The notes beneath the pieces are model-generated. The model searched no databases and was not told where the DNA came from. It was given only the letters and a program-made list of their open reading frames with translations. A program made the position numbers and the translations under genes. Shown piece after piece: positions 25,299-33,632 of a DNA stretch of 64,000 nt. Where the stretch lies: positions 1 through 64,000 of the forward strand of contig CAJWPI010000003.1 in NCBI GenBank assembly GCA_913045055.1, given 5' to 3'. Origin of the DNA: an uncultured Gammaproteobacteria bacterium (GTDB lineage Bacteria; Pseudomonadota; Gammaproteobacteria; Magnimaribacterales; Magnimaribacteraceae). Numbering within the stretch: the stretch's first letter is position 1; every line of letters starts with the position of its first letter.

Positions 25299-26066
25299 TT
25301 ATTCTCCCATCAACTCTTCCATAGTTGGTAATCTTCTTAAATGCCCTCCGCCACTTACTCTAATATTGTCACCAGTAGAGATACACTGATCACTTGCTAG
25401 CCATAAGGCTGCATGTGCAACATCATCAAGTGACGGCATTCTACCAACTGGGGTTTCTTTTATGAAGGCAGATACCATATTTGGATTTGTGAAAAGGGCC
25501 TCAGTCATTTCTGTTTCTACTAAACCAGGTGAAAGACTATTAACCCGAATTCCTTGGGGTCCATACTCATAAGCTGCAATTTGGACAATTTTATCTGTAG
25601 CTGCTTTAGCACCTGCATATCCTCCTAAACCAGTATTTGTTAGTTCAACAGTTAAAGAAGAGAGAGTAATAATGGATCCACCATCTTTCATTACTGCAGC
25701 ACTTTCTTTAATAAAAAGAGTAGGACTTATGAAGTGTAAATTAGTATATTCCAACAAATGCTCTCTAGTCATTTCTGCTATAGGTACAGGGTTGTATATA
25801 CCTACCGCGTTAACTGCTATATCTAGAGACCCATGAGTTGAAACTACCTCACCTATTAGATTTTTAACTTCCTGATCATTAGTAAAATCAGCAGCAATAA
25901 AAGTGCAACCGATATTGTTTGCAATTTCTTCTAAAGCGTCTTTTCTTCGACCAGAAATAACTACTTTTGCTCCAGCTTCTATAAATATTTTTGCTATAGC
26001 TGATCCAATTCCTGGTTCGGATGAAGCGCCAACTATTAGTGCTATTTTATTATTCAAAGTTATCAA
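25299..26066 (-). CDS. Short-chain dehydrogenase/reductase (SDR)
   Basis: SDR, 255 aa. Cofactor motif GASSEPGIGSAIA, with two extra residues in the glycine loop as in enoyl-reductase-like members, but the active site is classical: TLSSLTVE and YAGAKAA. SGRRKD after beta-2 favours NADP. It ends NIRVSGGGHLRRL. Directly upstream of the Rieske oxygenase gene (5 bp), so a diol dehydrogenase or a ketoreductase acting on the oxygenase product is reasonable but unproven. Confidence 0.88.
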   Translation of the reverse strand: MITLNNKIALIVGASSEPGIGSAIAKIFIEAGAKVVISGRRKDALEEIANNIGCTFIAADFTNDQEVKNLIGEVVSTHGSLDIAVNAVGIYNPVPIAEMTREHLLEYTNLHFISPTLFIKESAAVMKDGGSIITLSSLTVELTNTGLGGYAGAKAATDKIVQIAAYEYGPQGIRVNSLSPGLVETEMTEALFTNPNMVSAFIKETPVGRMPSLDDVAHAALWLASDQCISTGDNIRVSGGGHLRRLPTMEELMGE

Positions 26067-26084
26067 GATTATCTCCTTTTTTTA

Positions 26085-26864
26085 CTAAGCTGGGACCATA
26101 CCGGAAGTAACAGACATTGTATTATCAACGCACATTCTTGTGCCACTTACAAATTTAGACTCATCAGATGCAAGGTAAAGCACTAAATAAGCAACATCAT
26201 TTGGTTCGCCAATAGCGGTAGCCTCTGCCCCTGGAGTTTGCAGACTGGCAAGTCCAGCTTCTTCCATTAACCCTGGCATAGATTCAACCATTGGAGTGGT
26301 AATACCAGAAGGAGCAATAGCGTTACAGCGAATATTTTTCTTTTCTTGTTTACAATGAACTGCGGTTGCTCTAGTCAATCCTTCTATTGCTGCCTTGGCT
26401 GCACAGTATGCTACAACATACCTCTCTCCTTGATGAGATGCTAGTGAGGCCATATTGATTATTGAACCTGATCCAGATCTATCCATATAAGGTATAGAGT
26501 ATTTACACCCAAAGAAAGTACCGTCAACATGCACTGACATAATAAATTTATAATCTTCTGTTTGTTGGGACTCGATAGTTCCAGGAATAACTATCCCAGC
26601 ATTGTTAACTAAAATATTTAATGATCCAAATTCCTTTTCGGTATTCTTAAGGATTTCTTCCCATCTCTTTTCATCCCTTACATCTTGTTCCATAAAAAGA
26701 GCTTTGTCTCTTCCTAGTTCTTCTGCAAGTTTTTCGCCTGCATCCACATCGGTATCAGTCAGAACAACTTTAGCTCCTTCTTGAACTAACAATCGAGCAT
26801 CTGCAGCTCCCAATCCCTTTGCTGCACCAGTAACAACAGCTACTTTACCTTTCACTCTATCCAT
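26085..26864 (-). CDS. Short-chain dehydrogenase/reductase (SDR)
   Basis: Classical SDR, 259 aa: TGAAKGLGAADA, LTDTDVDAG after beta-2 (Asp, so NAD is likely), NNAGIVIPG, NMASLASHQG and YCAAKAAIEG. It ends GTRMCVDNTMSVTSG. The sequence resembles 3-alpha/20-beta-hydroxysteroid and cyclohexanol dehydrogenase-like SDRs, which is only suggestive. Second gene of the operon, 11 bp after DUF3237. Confidence 0.88.
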   Translation of the reverse strand: MDRVKGKVAVVTGAAKGLGAADARLLVQEGAKVVLTDTDVDAGEKLAEELGRDKALFMEQDVRDEKRWEEILKNTEKEFGSLNILVNNAGIVIPGTIESQQTEDYKFIMSVHVDGTFFGCKYSIPYMDRSGSGSIINMASLASHQGERYVVAYCAAKAAIEGLTRATAVHCKQEKKNIRCNAIAPSGITTPMVESMPGLMEEAGLASLQTPGAEATAIGEPNDVAYLVLYLASDESKFVSGTRMCVDNTMSVTSGMVPA

Positions 26865-26875
26865 AAATTTCTCAA

Positions 26876-27373
26876 CTAAGTAATTTGATACATTCTGTAA
26901 GCAACTCCGCCTTCAACCTGCTTACCCACTCCCACGCACACTATGTCGTTAAGCCAAAGATATTTTGGGTGACTAGTCTCAAAAGTAGGAGATACTCTAA
27001 AGTAATATTCTGATGGATCTAAAGAAGAGGCAGCGACTGTTGGTTCATTTTCTTTTGCTTCTGGATTGATAATCCTACCTGTGTAGCTTAAGTATATTTT
27101 TGCCCCATCGTCTGTTTCCCATACAGCTCTTACATCTACTTTCATAGCGTTTGGTCGCCCAGAAGCTAAATTAATCCAATCTCCACCGCCGGGAAGAACT
27201 TTTCCTTTCATTTTAGGACCAGAGAACTCTCCCTCTTTAATATAAGCAATCATCCTATTACCCCAAGCGGCTTGACCTATAGGTCCAGGTGTTGTTTCAG
27301 GGTCAACATAGATAACAGCTTCACAAAGTAAATCACCCTTTAAGTCTAAACCTTCAAACATAGTAGTATCCAC
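26876..27373 (-). CDS. DUF3237 family protein
   Basis: 165 aa, beta-rich, matching the DUF3237 pattern: an acidic N-terminus (LKGDLLCEAVIYVDPE), GPKMKGKVLPGGGDWI, VRAVWETDDGAKIYLSYTGR, then PTFETSHPKYLWLNDIVCVGVG. The function of the family is not settled; it often sits in aromatic or terpenoid catabolic clusters. The start is GTG 27371-27373, supported by a GGGGG about 7 bp upstream; an ATG at 27361 is possible. It is the first gene of the minus-strand operon. Confidence 0.83.
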   Translation of the reverse strand: MDTTMFEGLDLKGDLLCEAVIYVDPETTPGPIGQAAWGNRMIAYIKEGEFSGPKMKGKVLPGGGDWINLASGRPNAMKVDVRAVWETDDGAKIYLSYTGRIINPEAKENEPTVAASSLDPSEYYFRVSPTFETSHPKYLWLNDIVCVGVGKQVEGGVAYRMYQIT

Positions 27374-27411
27374 TGAAAACCCCCTATTTAAAATTGAAAA
27401 GAGATTATGCC

Positions 27412-27440
27412 AGTATTAATAAAACACACAAGTAAGTCAA
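27412..27440 (-). promoter_or_regulatory. Candidate sigma-70 promoter of the Rieske/thiolase operon
   Basis: On the minus strand TTGACT (27435-27440) and AATACT (27412-27417) are 17 bp apart in the 81-bp gap before the DUF3237 gene. This is the only promoter-like sequence I see for the nine-gene operon down to 20757. No operator repeat is evident. Confidence 0.5.
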
Positions 27441-27454
27441 AAGTTTAAATAAGA

Positions 27455-28729
27455 CTATATTTTCGTGCTTTTTGCTGCTTTGTAACCAACGATAGATAAG
27501 AGAATTGCAACAGGAAGTGCTGCATAAGCTATAGATCCAATAGCTAGACCTAATACAGTTAGAAGGGTCACTGATTGACCGCCTAAGTAATCACCTGTTC
27601 TGGCTACAAACGTATCCATCATTACGGTTGATTTGTAACGATCTTGTTTATTAAGACTAGTAAAAATAGTTTCTCTAGTTGGTTTATTTAGACCATATTC
27701 AAAAACCCTAATTAGAACGGTCAACACCAAAACAGCAGTTATTGTTGGGTAAGTAGCATAAGTCCCAAAAGCGATTAAAAGAAAAATCCCATAAATAGTT
27801 AATATTGGAACTATTCCGACTGTTCTTAATAAATATGAAGTGAAGAGAAATTGCATAATTAAAGTTAAAGGGGTAACTATTTGTTCTATTTGGGCGAAAA
27901 AGGCAGTTCTTTCACATGGGTCACTAGACCAATCTTGAATGATAGTTAAGGATATCATCCATGCAGCAGTTGAAAGTCCTGTCCACAATAATATATAAAA
28001 AGCCATGAACTTGATTTGAGTTTGTTTTAAGGTATTCCTAAAAGCTTCAAAACTTGAGCCTCCTAGAACTTCCCCTCTATCATCAGTCTTTTTTGGATGA
28101 CTTCCTGAAGTGAGGCTTCTAGAAAGAAGAATTGCTATTAAAAGGCATGCAATTGAAAAGACTATTAGTGAAATTGGTCCTAAATCAGATATGGCACTCT
28201 TTCCACATATTTCTGTTGAAAAATACCTAGCTGTAGTGGAGCCAAAAAAAGCACCCAGTGACCCTCCAGCACTGACAACTCCAAATACACGTTTAGCATC
28301 AGTTGTAGTAAAGTAATTTATTATAGTTACCCAAAAGATTGAAACGACAAAAAAGGAATAGACATTGCACCAAACGTAAAAAGCTCTTCCTGTCCATTGT
28401 CTACCTTGCTCGCCAAAAAAAGACCAACATAATAAAAAAATTACGAGATTTACAATAAAGAAAGAATAACAATAAACAACAATACGACTAGTCTGAATCT
28501 TTGAAATAACCCAAGAATAGATTGGGTTTATAAGCCCCATAACAATAACTATAGCTAATAAGATATATGGTAAATTAAAGATACCTCCTTCTATTGCCAT
28601 TTCATTTCTAACAGGTCTAAGTGCGTACCAGGAAGCTAGGACGAAAAAAAAGAAAGAAAAGGATTTTACTAAAGAAAAGATTTCATCCCCTTTCAAAGTA
28701 GGGAAAAAGCTTTCACTTTTTTGACTCAT
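27455..28729 (-). CDS. Multi-pass membrane transporter, MFS / Npt (ADP/ATP carrier)-like
   Basis: 424 aa with about twelve hydrophobic helices. The N-terminal segment ASWYALRPVRNEMAIEGG and the helix VFGVVSAGGSLGAFFGS are seen in bacterial proteins annotated as NTP/NDP translocase-like or MFS carriers related to Tlc/Npt, but the sequence is too divergent to assign nucleotides as substrate. The gene stands alone in its own transcription unit ahead of the DUF3237 operon, with 81 bp between them. Confidence 0.65.
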   Translation of the reverse strand: MSQKSESFFPTLKGDEIFSLVKSFSFFFFVLASWYALRPVRNEMAIEGGIFNLPYILLAIVIVMGLINPIYSWVISKIQTSRIVVYCYSFFIVNLVIFLLCWSFFGEQGRQWTGRAFYVWCNVYSFFVVSIFWVTIINYFTTTDAKRVFGVVSAGGSLGAFFGSTTARYFSTEICGKSAISDLGPISLIVFSIACLLIAILLSRSLTSGSHPKKTDDRGEVLGGSSFEAFRNTLKQTQIKFMAFYILLWTGLSTAAWMISLTIIQDWSSDPCERTAFFAQIEQIVTPLTLIMQFLFTSYLLRTVGIVPILTIYGIFLLIAFGTYATYPTITAVLVLTVLIRVFEYGLNKPTRETIFTSLNKQDRYKSTVMMDTFVARTGDYLGGQSVTLLTVLGLAIGSIAYAALPVAILLSIVGYKAAKSTKI

Positions 28730-28793
28730 AAAGCTATTTATAAATTAATATAATATTAGAGGATAACACCATCTTAAGAAACTACTGAAACTA

Positions 28794-29504
28794 ATGGAAG
28801 CAGAACCCTTTATTCTTTTTGGAAAAGATCACTTACTTGCCGTATCAGCTGTAATTCTAACAGCTATTTTTTTTCCTCTTTATTTAAGGCAAGTATCTCC
28901 AGCTTTTAAACTCAGATTCGGTTATATTTTGGCTTGCATTCTAATTCTAAATGAGCTTATCAAGCCCTATTATCATACCCAATTCTTCGGTTACGATTTA
29001 TTTAGGGTTCTTCCTTTTCACATGTGTGCTTTATCAGCTTTCTCAATTTCTTTTTTCCTTATAACAGAAAAAAGAATTCTTTTTGAAGTAGCCTTTTTTT
29101 GGGGTATAGGAGGGGGTTTAATGGCACTCTTACAACCTGATACTCCTTTTGACTTCCCTGACCCTGTTTTTATAATTTTTTATCTTAGTCACGGAGGTAT
29201 GCTTTTAGCTATAGGTCATGCCTCTATTGCTCTAGGCAATAGACCGCGACTTGATTCTGTTAAAAGAGCAATAATGATATCTTTAGTTGTCCTGGTAATA
29301 ATTTACATTATTAATCTAATTCTAGGACCACCAGCTAATTTCTGGTACTTAGGTGCCAGACCTGAAGGAGCTTCAATTATGGATATAATGCCAGAACCTC
29401 CTAAACATATTCCAATAGTGATTGGTTTGGGTTTAATAATGTTTAGTCTTATTTACTTGCCTTATTGGATCTACGATCAAATAACAGCTAAAAATGCTGA
29501 ATAA
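28794..29504 (+). CDS. YwaF / TIGR02206 family membrane protein
   Basis: Integral membrane protein of 236 aa with about six to seven helices. Recognised by FRVLPFHMCALSAFSISFFL, the PDTPFDFPDPVFIIFYLSHGG stretch (residues about 115-136) and a C-terminal NFWYLGARPEGAS segment, which are the conserved parts of this uncharacterised family. The function is unknown. It overlaps the 3' end of the convergent VOC gene by 17 bp. Confidence 0.83.
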   Translation: MEAEPFILFGKDHLLAVSAVILTAIFFPLYLRQVSPAFKLRFGYILACILILNELIKPYYHTQFFGYDLFRVLPFHMCALSAFSISFFLITEKRILFEVAFFWGIGGGLMALLQPDTPFDFPDPVFIIFYLSHGGMLLAIGHASIALGNRPRLDSVKRAIMISLVVLVIIYIINLILGPPANFWYLGARPEGASIMDIMPEPPKHIPIVIGLGLIMFSLIYLPYWIYDQITAKNAE

Positions 29505-30327
29505 GAAGTGTTGGGATATTGCATGTATTAGATTTTACTGTAGCTACTAGTGTGTCAGGTTTTCTTCCTTCTTTTATTTTAGAAACTTCAAAACCTTCTA
29601 CAACTAAACGCTTATAAGTTGCTTCTATGTCTTGTACTACCCATGCCAAGCCCCAAAAGGAGTCCTTAGGTTCTTCATCATCTTCCTTAGCTATAACCTC
29701 TAAGGTTGTATGATTTAATCTAAAGAATAACATTCTACCCCCCCACTTCTCCACTGTCTGATCCAAAGCAAGTCTAATACCAAAAGTATCTCGATAAAGA
29801 GATATAACCCCTTCAGGGTCATTAGTATTAATAACAACGTGATCTAGCCTATTTATTGGGGAATTAAATTTTTGTTTATGTACCGGAAGTGCGTCGGTTT
29901 TATGTTGAATGAAGAAAGTAAATAACCCTCTGGTTACAGAAGAAGGAATGAAAAGATTTAGCCAAGTTCTTGTCTTTTGTTTATGTATGTCTTCACCTTT
30001 GCCTGTAGTTAAATTTACTTTTTTTATTCCCTTTTTAATAAAAGTTTTTTTTAATTCCCTGATATCAGAAGCACCAAAAGCAAGTCCTGCAATCCCCTCT
30101 CCATTTTTTTTAAGAAAATCTTTAATCATTTCTGAACCTGAACCTGGGCCACAAGAAGCTAAAAGTTCTATATAAAGATTTTCTAAAGGAAATAAAGCAT
30201 TTTCAGTGCCTTGATCGGAATGAAAGCCTTTCCAAGTTGGAGGGAAACCTAAAAGTTTAGTGTAATTATTAATTGCCTTAGGGAGATCTTCAACAGCAAT
30301 AATTATGTGGTCAACAGAATCAAGCAA
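29488..30327 (-). CDS. Two-domain glyoxalase-like (VOC) protein
   Basis: 279 aa with two VOC modules: LDSVDHIIIAVEDLPKAI with a later IELLA strand (about 1-110), and RLDHVVINTNDPEGVISLY with LEVIAK (about 145-279). This is the glyoxalase-like-domain arrangement. Candidate metal ligands are the His of DHI and DHV and the Glu in the final strands. No specific reaction can be assigned. It starts 11 bp after the ferritin-like gene ends and is likely in the same transcript. Confidence 0.8.
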   Translation of the reverse strand: MLDSVDHIIIAVEDLPKAINNYTKLLGFPPTWKGFHSDQGTENALFPLENLYIELLASCGPGSGSEMIKDFLKKNGEGIAGLAFGASDIRELKKTFIKKGIKKVNLTTGKGEDIHKQKTRTWLNLFIPSSVTRGLFTFFIQHKTDALPVHKQKFNSPINRLDHVVINTNDPEGVISLYRDTFGIRLALDQTVEKWGGRMLFFRLNHTTLEVIAKEDDEEPKDSFWGLAWVVQDIEATYKRLVVEGFEVSKIKEGRKPDTLVATVKSNTCNIPTLLIQHF

Positions 30328-30338
30328 TTTATGATTTT

Positions 30339-31343
30339 TTAAGAAGCTAATCTATGGAAACCTTGAATTAGAGCATCTGAATTTTTTAGATTCTTTAAAG
30401 TATCTTCTACTATTTCAATTCTTTGATCTTTAAGTTCATGATGAATATCTTCACCATGCCATCTAACCATTTTATTCCAATGAGAATCTATAAAATCAGC
30501 ACCTAATATTTCTCCCTTTTCAGTTTGAAAGGTAAAAGATCTAAGTTCAGAGATTATCAAATTTAAGTAAGCGACATGTATGGCTTCATCCTGCCTAATT
30601 CTTCTTACCATCTCCGCAGCTAAAAGAGCATCATTTCTCCTGTCTTTGAATAGATCTTCACAAGAAGCAATATTCATAGAAAACTGAAAGAAACATTCTG
30701 CTCTCACTTCAATCATTAATACATTCATTAAAAAATCTACTATCCCAGCATATTCGGTTGCGATAGGCCATTGATCATCTTCTTCAACTGGTCTACCTAT
30801 ATTCTCTGGAACTTCAGGTATAGGGTAGGCATCCTGTCCGAATAATAAATCTCTAGCAGCAAACCACATCTGGTCATGTGCTCCTAGTTGACTATTTGGA
30901 TCGCCTCCTTCATCGAACCCATGAGCAACAAAAAGACCTTTATTCATATGTCCTGTAGCACTATCTGATATATCTTCTTTGATAATTCTCTGAAAGTCAG
31001 GAGCTGTAATTTCTGCTAGCGCTTGACCTCTGGCCTCGATTACACCCGTGATCGTTAGGCTATTCCATAGAAACGCACCTTCTCCTAAGGATAAAAGATA
31101 TTTAGCTTGATCAAAGTTAGGATAATTCCCATATTTTAGAATTTCTACTGAGCAATCTAAAAGAGGATGCCCTTGATTGGTTAGATTCTCAGCCCATTGA
31201 TTAACAGCGGTCCATCGCTTTCTTGTTCTGGGCGATATATATTTCCCTTCTCTATCCAAACCCCCATGCAATAAGTATCCTGCCATTTCATTCGGGGCAT
31301 GAAACTCATGCTCACTCATAATTTCATCAAAAGAATAAATCAT
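30339..31343 (-). CDS. Ferritin-like (putative diiron) protein of unknown function
   Basis: 334 aa, mostly helical. Family not recognised by name. Candidate metal ligands follow a ferritin-like four-helix order: Glu103 in GVIEARGQALAE, His132 in TGHMNKG, Glu212 and Glu216 in MIEVRAECFFQ, and Asp252-Glu253-x-x-His256 in RQDEAIHVAY. The ExxxE and DExxH spacings suggest a diiron site for O2 chemistry or iron handling. It has no signal peptide. The start overlaps the small membrane-protein gene by 4 bp (ATGA-type), so the two are translated together. Confidence 0.65.
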   Translation of the reverse strand: MIYSFDEIMSEHEFHAPNEMAGYLLHGGLDREGKYISPRTRKRWTAVNQWAENLTNQGHPLLDCSVEILKYGNYPNFDQAKYLLSLGEGAFLWNSLTITGVIEARGQALAEITAPDFQRIIKEDISDSATGHMNKGLFVAHGFDEGGDPNSQLGAHDQMWFAARDLLFGQDAYPIPEVPENIGRPVEEDDQWPIATEYAGIVDFLMNVLMIEVRAECFFQFSMNIASCEDLFKDRRNDALLAAEMVRRIRQDEAIHVAYLNLIISELRSFTFQTEKGEILGADFIDSHWNKMVRWHGEDIHHELKDQRIEIVEDTLKNLKNSDALIQGFHRLAS

Positions 31344-31582
31344 GTCCTATTCCATATTTTAGATTTTATAACATTATAGAAGTCTTTAAACTTTGCAATG
31401 ATTTCTGGACCTAAAAGAGCTACACCCCCGTAAAACGTTATTCCGCTGATTATATACAAAATACTTCCGTAGGTTGCTATTTCACCCCATTCATAACCCA
31501 TAAAAGGAATTATGGGTATAGCAATATATGGTGGAATAGAAATTACTACTAGAGAATACCCTATAACTTTACGCAAATTCAT
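31340..31582 (-). CDS. Small two-helix membrane protein
   Basis: 80 aa with two hydrophobic helices (about 9-30 and 38-60) and a basic C-terminus. The ISGITFYGGVALLGPEI segment looks like the short transporter-suffix-domain proteins, whose function is not known. It lies directly upstream of the ferritin-like gene with a 4-bp overlap; the coupling suggests it may anchor or serve that protein. Confidence 0.6.
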   Translation of the reverse strand: MNLRKVIGYSLVVISIPPYIAIPIIPFMGYEWGEIATYGSILYIISGITFYGGVALLGPEIIAKFKDFYNVIKSKIWNRT

Positions 31583-31632
31583 ATCTATAAAGTGTTGTTT
31601 TCTTCCTTAAGAGTTATATTTCTTGCTAATAA

Positions 31633-32760
31633 TTAAACTTTAGGCATTTGAGAATTAACTTTTTCTAACGCTTCTAAATATTCTTTTACTAGTCGATTTA
31701 TAAGACTTCTACATGACTCAACTTCATTAATTTGTCCAACTACCTGCCCTATCGGATTAAAGGCTACTTCTTGAGTCTTGCCTTTGCCTGCATATTGATG
31801 GGTTCTTCTCATTGCATCAGCAGTTACTAGTCCTTGAAGAGGCATACCTAAAGGATCGGGTGTATCTTTTTTCTCCCATGCTTCAGTCCAATAATTTTTT
31901 AACATTCTTGCAGGCTTTCCTGTCCATGCAGTTGATCTAACTGTATCACCACTAGTTGCATTGAAATAGGACTGTTTTTGTTCAGGCTGTGCAAAAGCTT
32001 CTTCTACTGCTAGCCAAATAGAGCCAGTCCATATTCCTTCTGCTCCCATAGACATTGCTGCTAACATTTGTTCTCCGCTACCTATACCTCCTGCAGCAAG
32101 GACAGGTGTAGGAGAAACAGCTTTTATGATTTCAGGCCATAGAACCATACTCCCTATTTCTCCAGTATGTCCTCCTCCCTCATAACCTTGAGCTATTATT
32201 AAATCTATACCAGCTTCCATATGTGAGATAGCTTGTTTCGGTTTTCCACATAGCGCAGCCATTACTCTTCCAGAAGATTTTATTTTTTCTATAACTTCTT
32301 TTGGAGGGGTTCCTAAAGCATTTGCTATCATCTTACAGTTTGGTCTTGTAAGAGATTCATCAACTAAAGGTAAAGCAGTTGCCAGGGTCCACCCAAATAA
32401 GCCCATCTTTTCTTGAGAGTTTGGCCAAGGAGGGACATCATGGGACTCTAAAAGTTTCTCAGCAAATTCTTGATGTTCTTTTGGAATCATATCTATCATC
32501 TTTGATTCAAGTTCATGCGGATCCATTTCATCCATGCCTTCATACTTTTGAGGGATAACAACATCCACGCCATAATGAAAGTCTCCTATATGGTTATCTA
32601 TCCAATCTAGCTCATCTTTAAGTTGTTCTTGAGAAAAGCCTACAGCACCTAAAACACCAAACCCTCCTGCTTTACTTACTGCTACAACTACATCCCTGCA
32701 ATGTGAGAAAGCAAAGATTGGATACTCAATCTTTAATTGTTTGCAAATATTGGTTTTCAT
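31633..32760 (-). CDS. Nitronate monooxygenase-like FMN enzyme
   Basis: FMN-dependent TIM-barrel protein of the NPD/2-nitropropane dioxygenase family, 375 aa from ATG 32758-32760; an upstream TTG at 32784 is unlikely. Characteristic pieces: KAGGFGVLGAVGFS, the flavin-site QGYEGGGHTGEIGS and phosphate-binding PVLAAGGIGSGEQM followed by GAEGIWTGS. Members oxidise nitronates, and relatives act as enoyl reductases or flavin-dependent hydroxylases in fatty-acid and secondary metabolism. It is divergent from the secreted protein at 32848. Confidence 0.85.
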   Translation of the reverse strand: MKTNICKQLKIEYPIFAFSHCRDVVVAVSKAGGFGVLGAVGFSQEQLKDELDWIDNHIGDFHYGVDVVIPQKYEGMDEMDPHELESKMIDMIPKEHQEFAEKLLESHDVPPWPNSQEKMGLFGWTLATALPLVDESLTRPNCKMIANALGTPPKEVIEKIKSSGRVMAALCGKPKQAISHMEAGIDLIIAQGYEGGGHTGEIGSMVLWPEIIKAVSPTPVLAAGGIGSGEQMLAAMSMGAEGIWTGSIWLAVEEAFAQPEQKQSYFNATSGDTVRSTAWTGKPARMLKNYWTEAWEKKDTPDPLGMPLQGLVTADAMRRTHQYAGKGKTQEVAFNPIGQVVGQINEVESCRSLINRLVKEYLEALEKVNSQMPKV

Positions 32761-32847
32761 GTTTAATAAAAATTGAACATACAAATATAATTCAATTTAC
32801 TCTATACTCAAACTGTATATAAAGATTATCATCTTAGGAGACATAAT

Positions 32848-33540
32848 ATGAAAAAAATTAATACTTTAGTTATATCCTTCTTAGTGTTCTTTGCACCTAT
32901 TACTTATGCAGAAATGTTAGAAGTATATTCCTGGAAACCTTTCCCAGGTAAAGGCACTGATCTCATTGAAAGTATGGCTGAGGCTGCTGCTATTCATACA
33001 GAATTAGGGGCAGTGGTCAATATATATGCAAGAGATGTTGGATCTGACTATCAAGGCTTCGATTACGTGATGCGCTGGAATGACCCAGCGAGCTGGGCTG
33101 CTTCAAGAGAAGCGGCTACAAAAAGCCCTAAATTAGAAAAGTTCTTTCAGAGAGTCTCTAGAAAACCTTCTGGGGAACTTGTTGGTAGTTTAGAAGGACT
33201 CAATCTAGATCTCTCAGTAAGTGCAGATAGTTTTGGAAATATAAAGGTTTTTAGGGTTTATGTATGGGACCCTGCTCCAGGACAAACTCAGCAGTTATTA
33301 GAAAATTTCGCAACAGCTAAAAGAATTCATGAGTCTTTAGGTGCTAGAGTTGAATCTTATAGTGAAGGTATAGGTGGGACAGGAAACTTCCACTATACGC
33401 TTGGGTTTGAGAGTTGGGGTACCTTAGCTGAATTTTTTGTGAAATTAGCTACAAATGAAGAATGGGCAGCTTTTCAAGCTTCTAATGACCCAACTGCTGC
33501 TACCTTGGTTCACTCATATCAAGCGTCGGGACTAAATTAA
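32848..33540 (+). CDS. Secreted protein with two tandem ferredoxin-like repeats
   Basis: 230 aa with a clear signal peptide (about 1-21, cut after TYA). The mature part is an internal duplication: residues about 22-105 (LEVYSWKPFPGKGTDLIES ... AAIHTELGAVVNIYARDVG) and about 125-210 (FRVYVWDPAPGQTQQLLEN ... KRIHESLGARVESYSEGIG) align along their length. This looks like a fused pair of dimeric alpha/beta-barrel (NIPSNAP/ABM-like) units. The function is unknown. AGGAG lies 8 bp before the ATG and a terminator follows the stop. A similar two-half protein is at 49950. Confidence 0.75.
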   Translation: MKKINTLVISFLVFFAPITYAEMLEVYSWKPFPGKGTDLIESMAEAAAIHTELGAVVNIYARDVGSDYQGFDYVMRWNDPASWAASREAATKSPKLEKFFQRVSRKPSGELVGSLEGLNLDLSVSADSFGNIKVFRVYVWDPAPGQTQQLLENFATAKRIHESLGARVESYSEGIGGTGNFHYTLGFESWGTLAEFFVKLATNEEWAAFQASNDPTAATLVHSYQASGLN

Positions 33541-33558
33541 CTTTTAGTTTTATTTACT

Positions 33559-33589
33559 AAAAAGGGTTCAAATGATTGAGCCCTTTTTT
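33559..33589 (+). terminator. Intrinsic terminator after the secreted repeat protein
   Basis: Hairpin GGGTTCAA-ATGA-TTGAGCCC (one G-T pair) flanked by A5 and followed by T6, starting 18 bp after the stop of the gene ending at 33540. It separates this gene from the peptidase gene at 33633. Confidence 0.85.
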
Positions 33590-33632
33590 GTTGATAAAAA
33601 ATCTGCTCTAATCTTATTTTGGAGAAAGTTTT

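Noticed and set aside
32761-32784. Upstream TTG start for the nitronate monooxygenase-like gene
   Set aside because: The family homology begins at the ATG at 32760, and the extension is A/T-rich filler without a ribosome-binding site.
32813-32828. Second LexA-like site beginning CTGTATAT before the secreted repeat protein gene
   Set aside because: The right half reads ATTA where ACAG is required, so it is not an operator.
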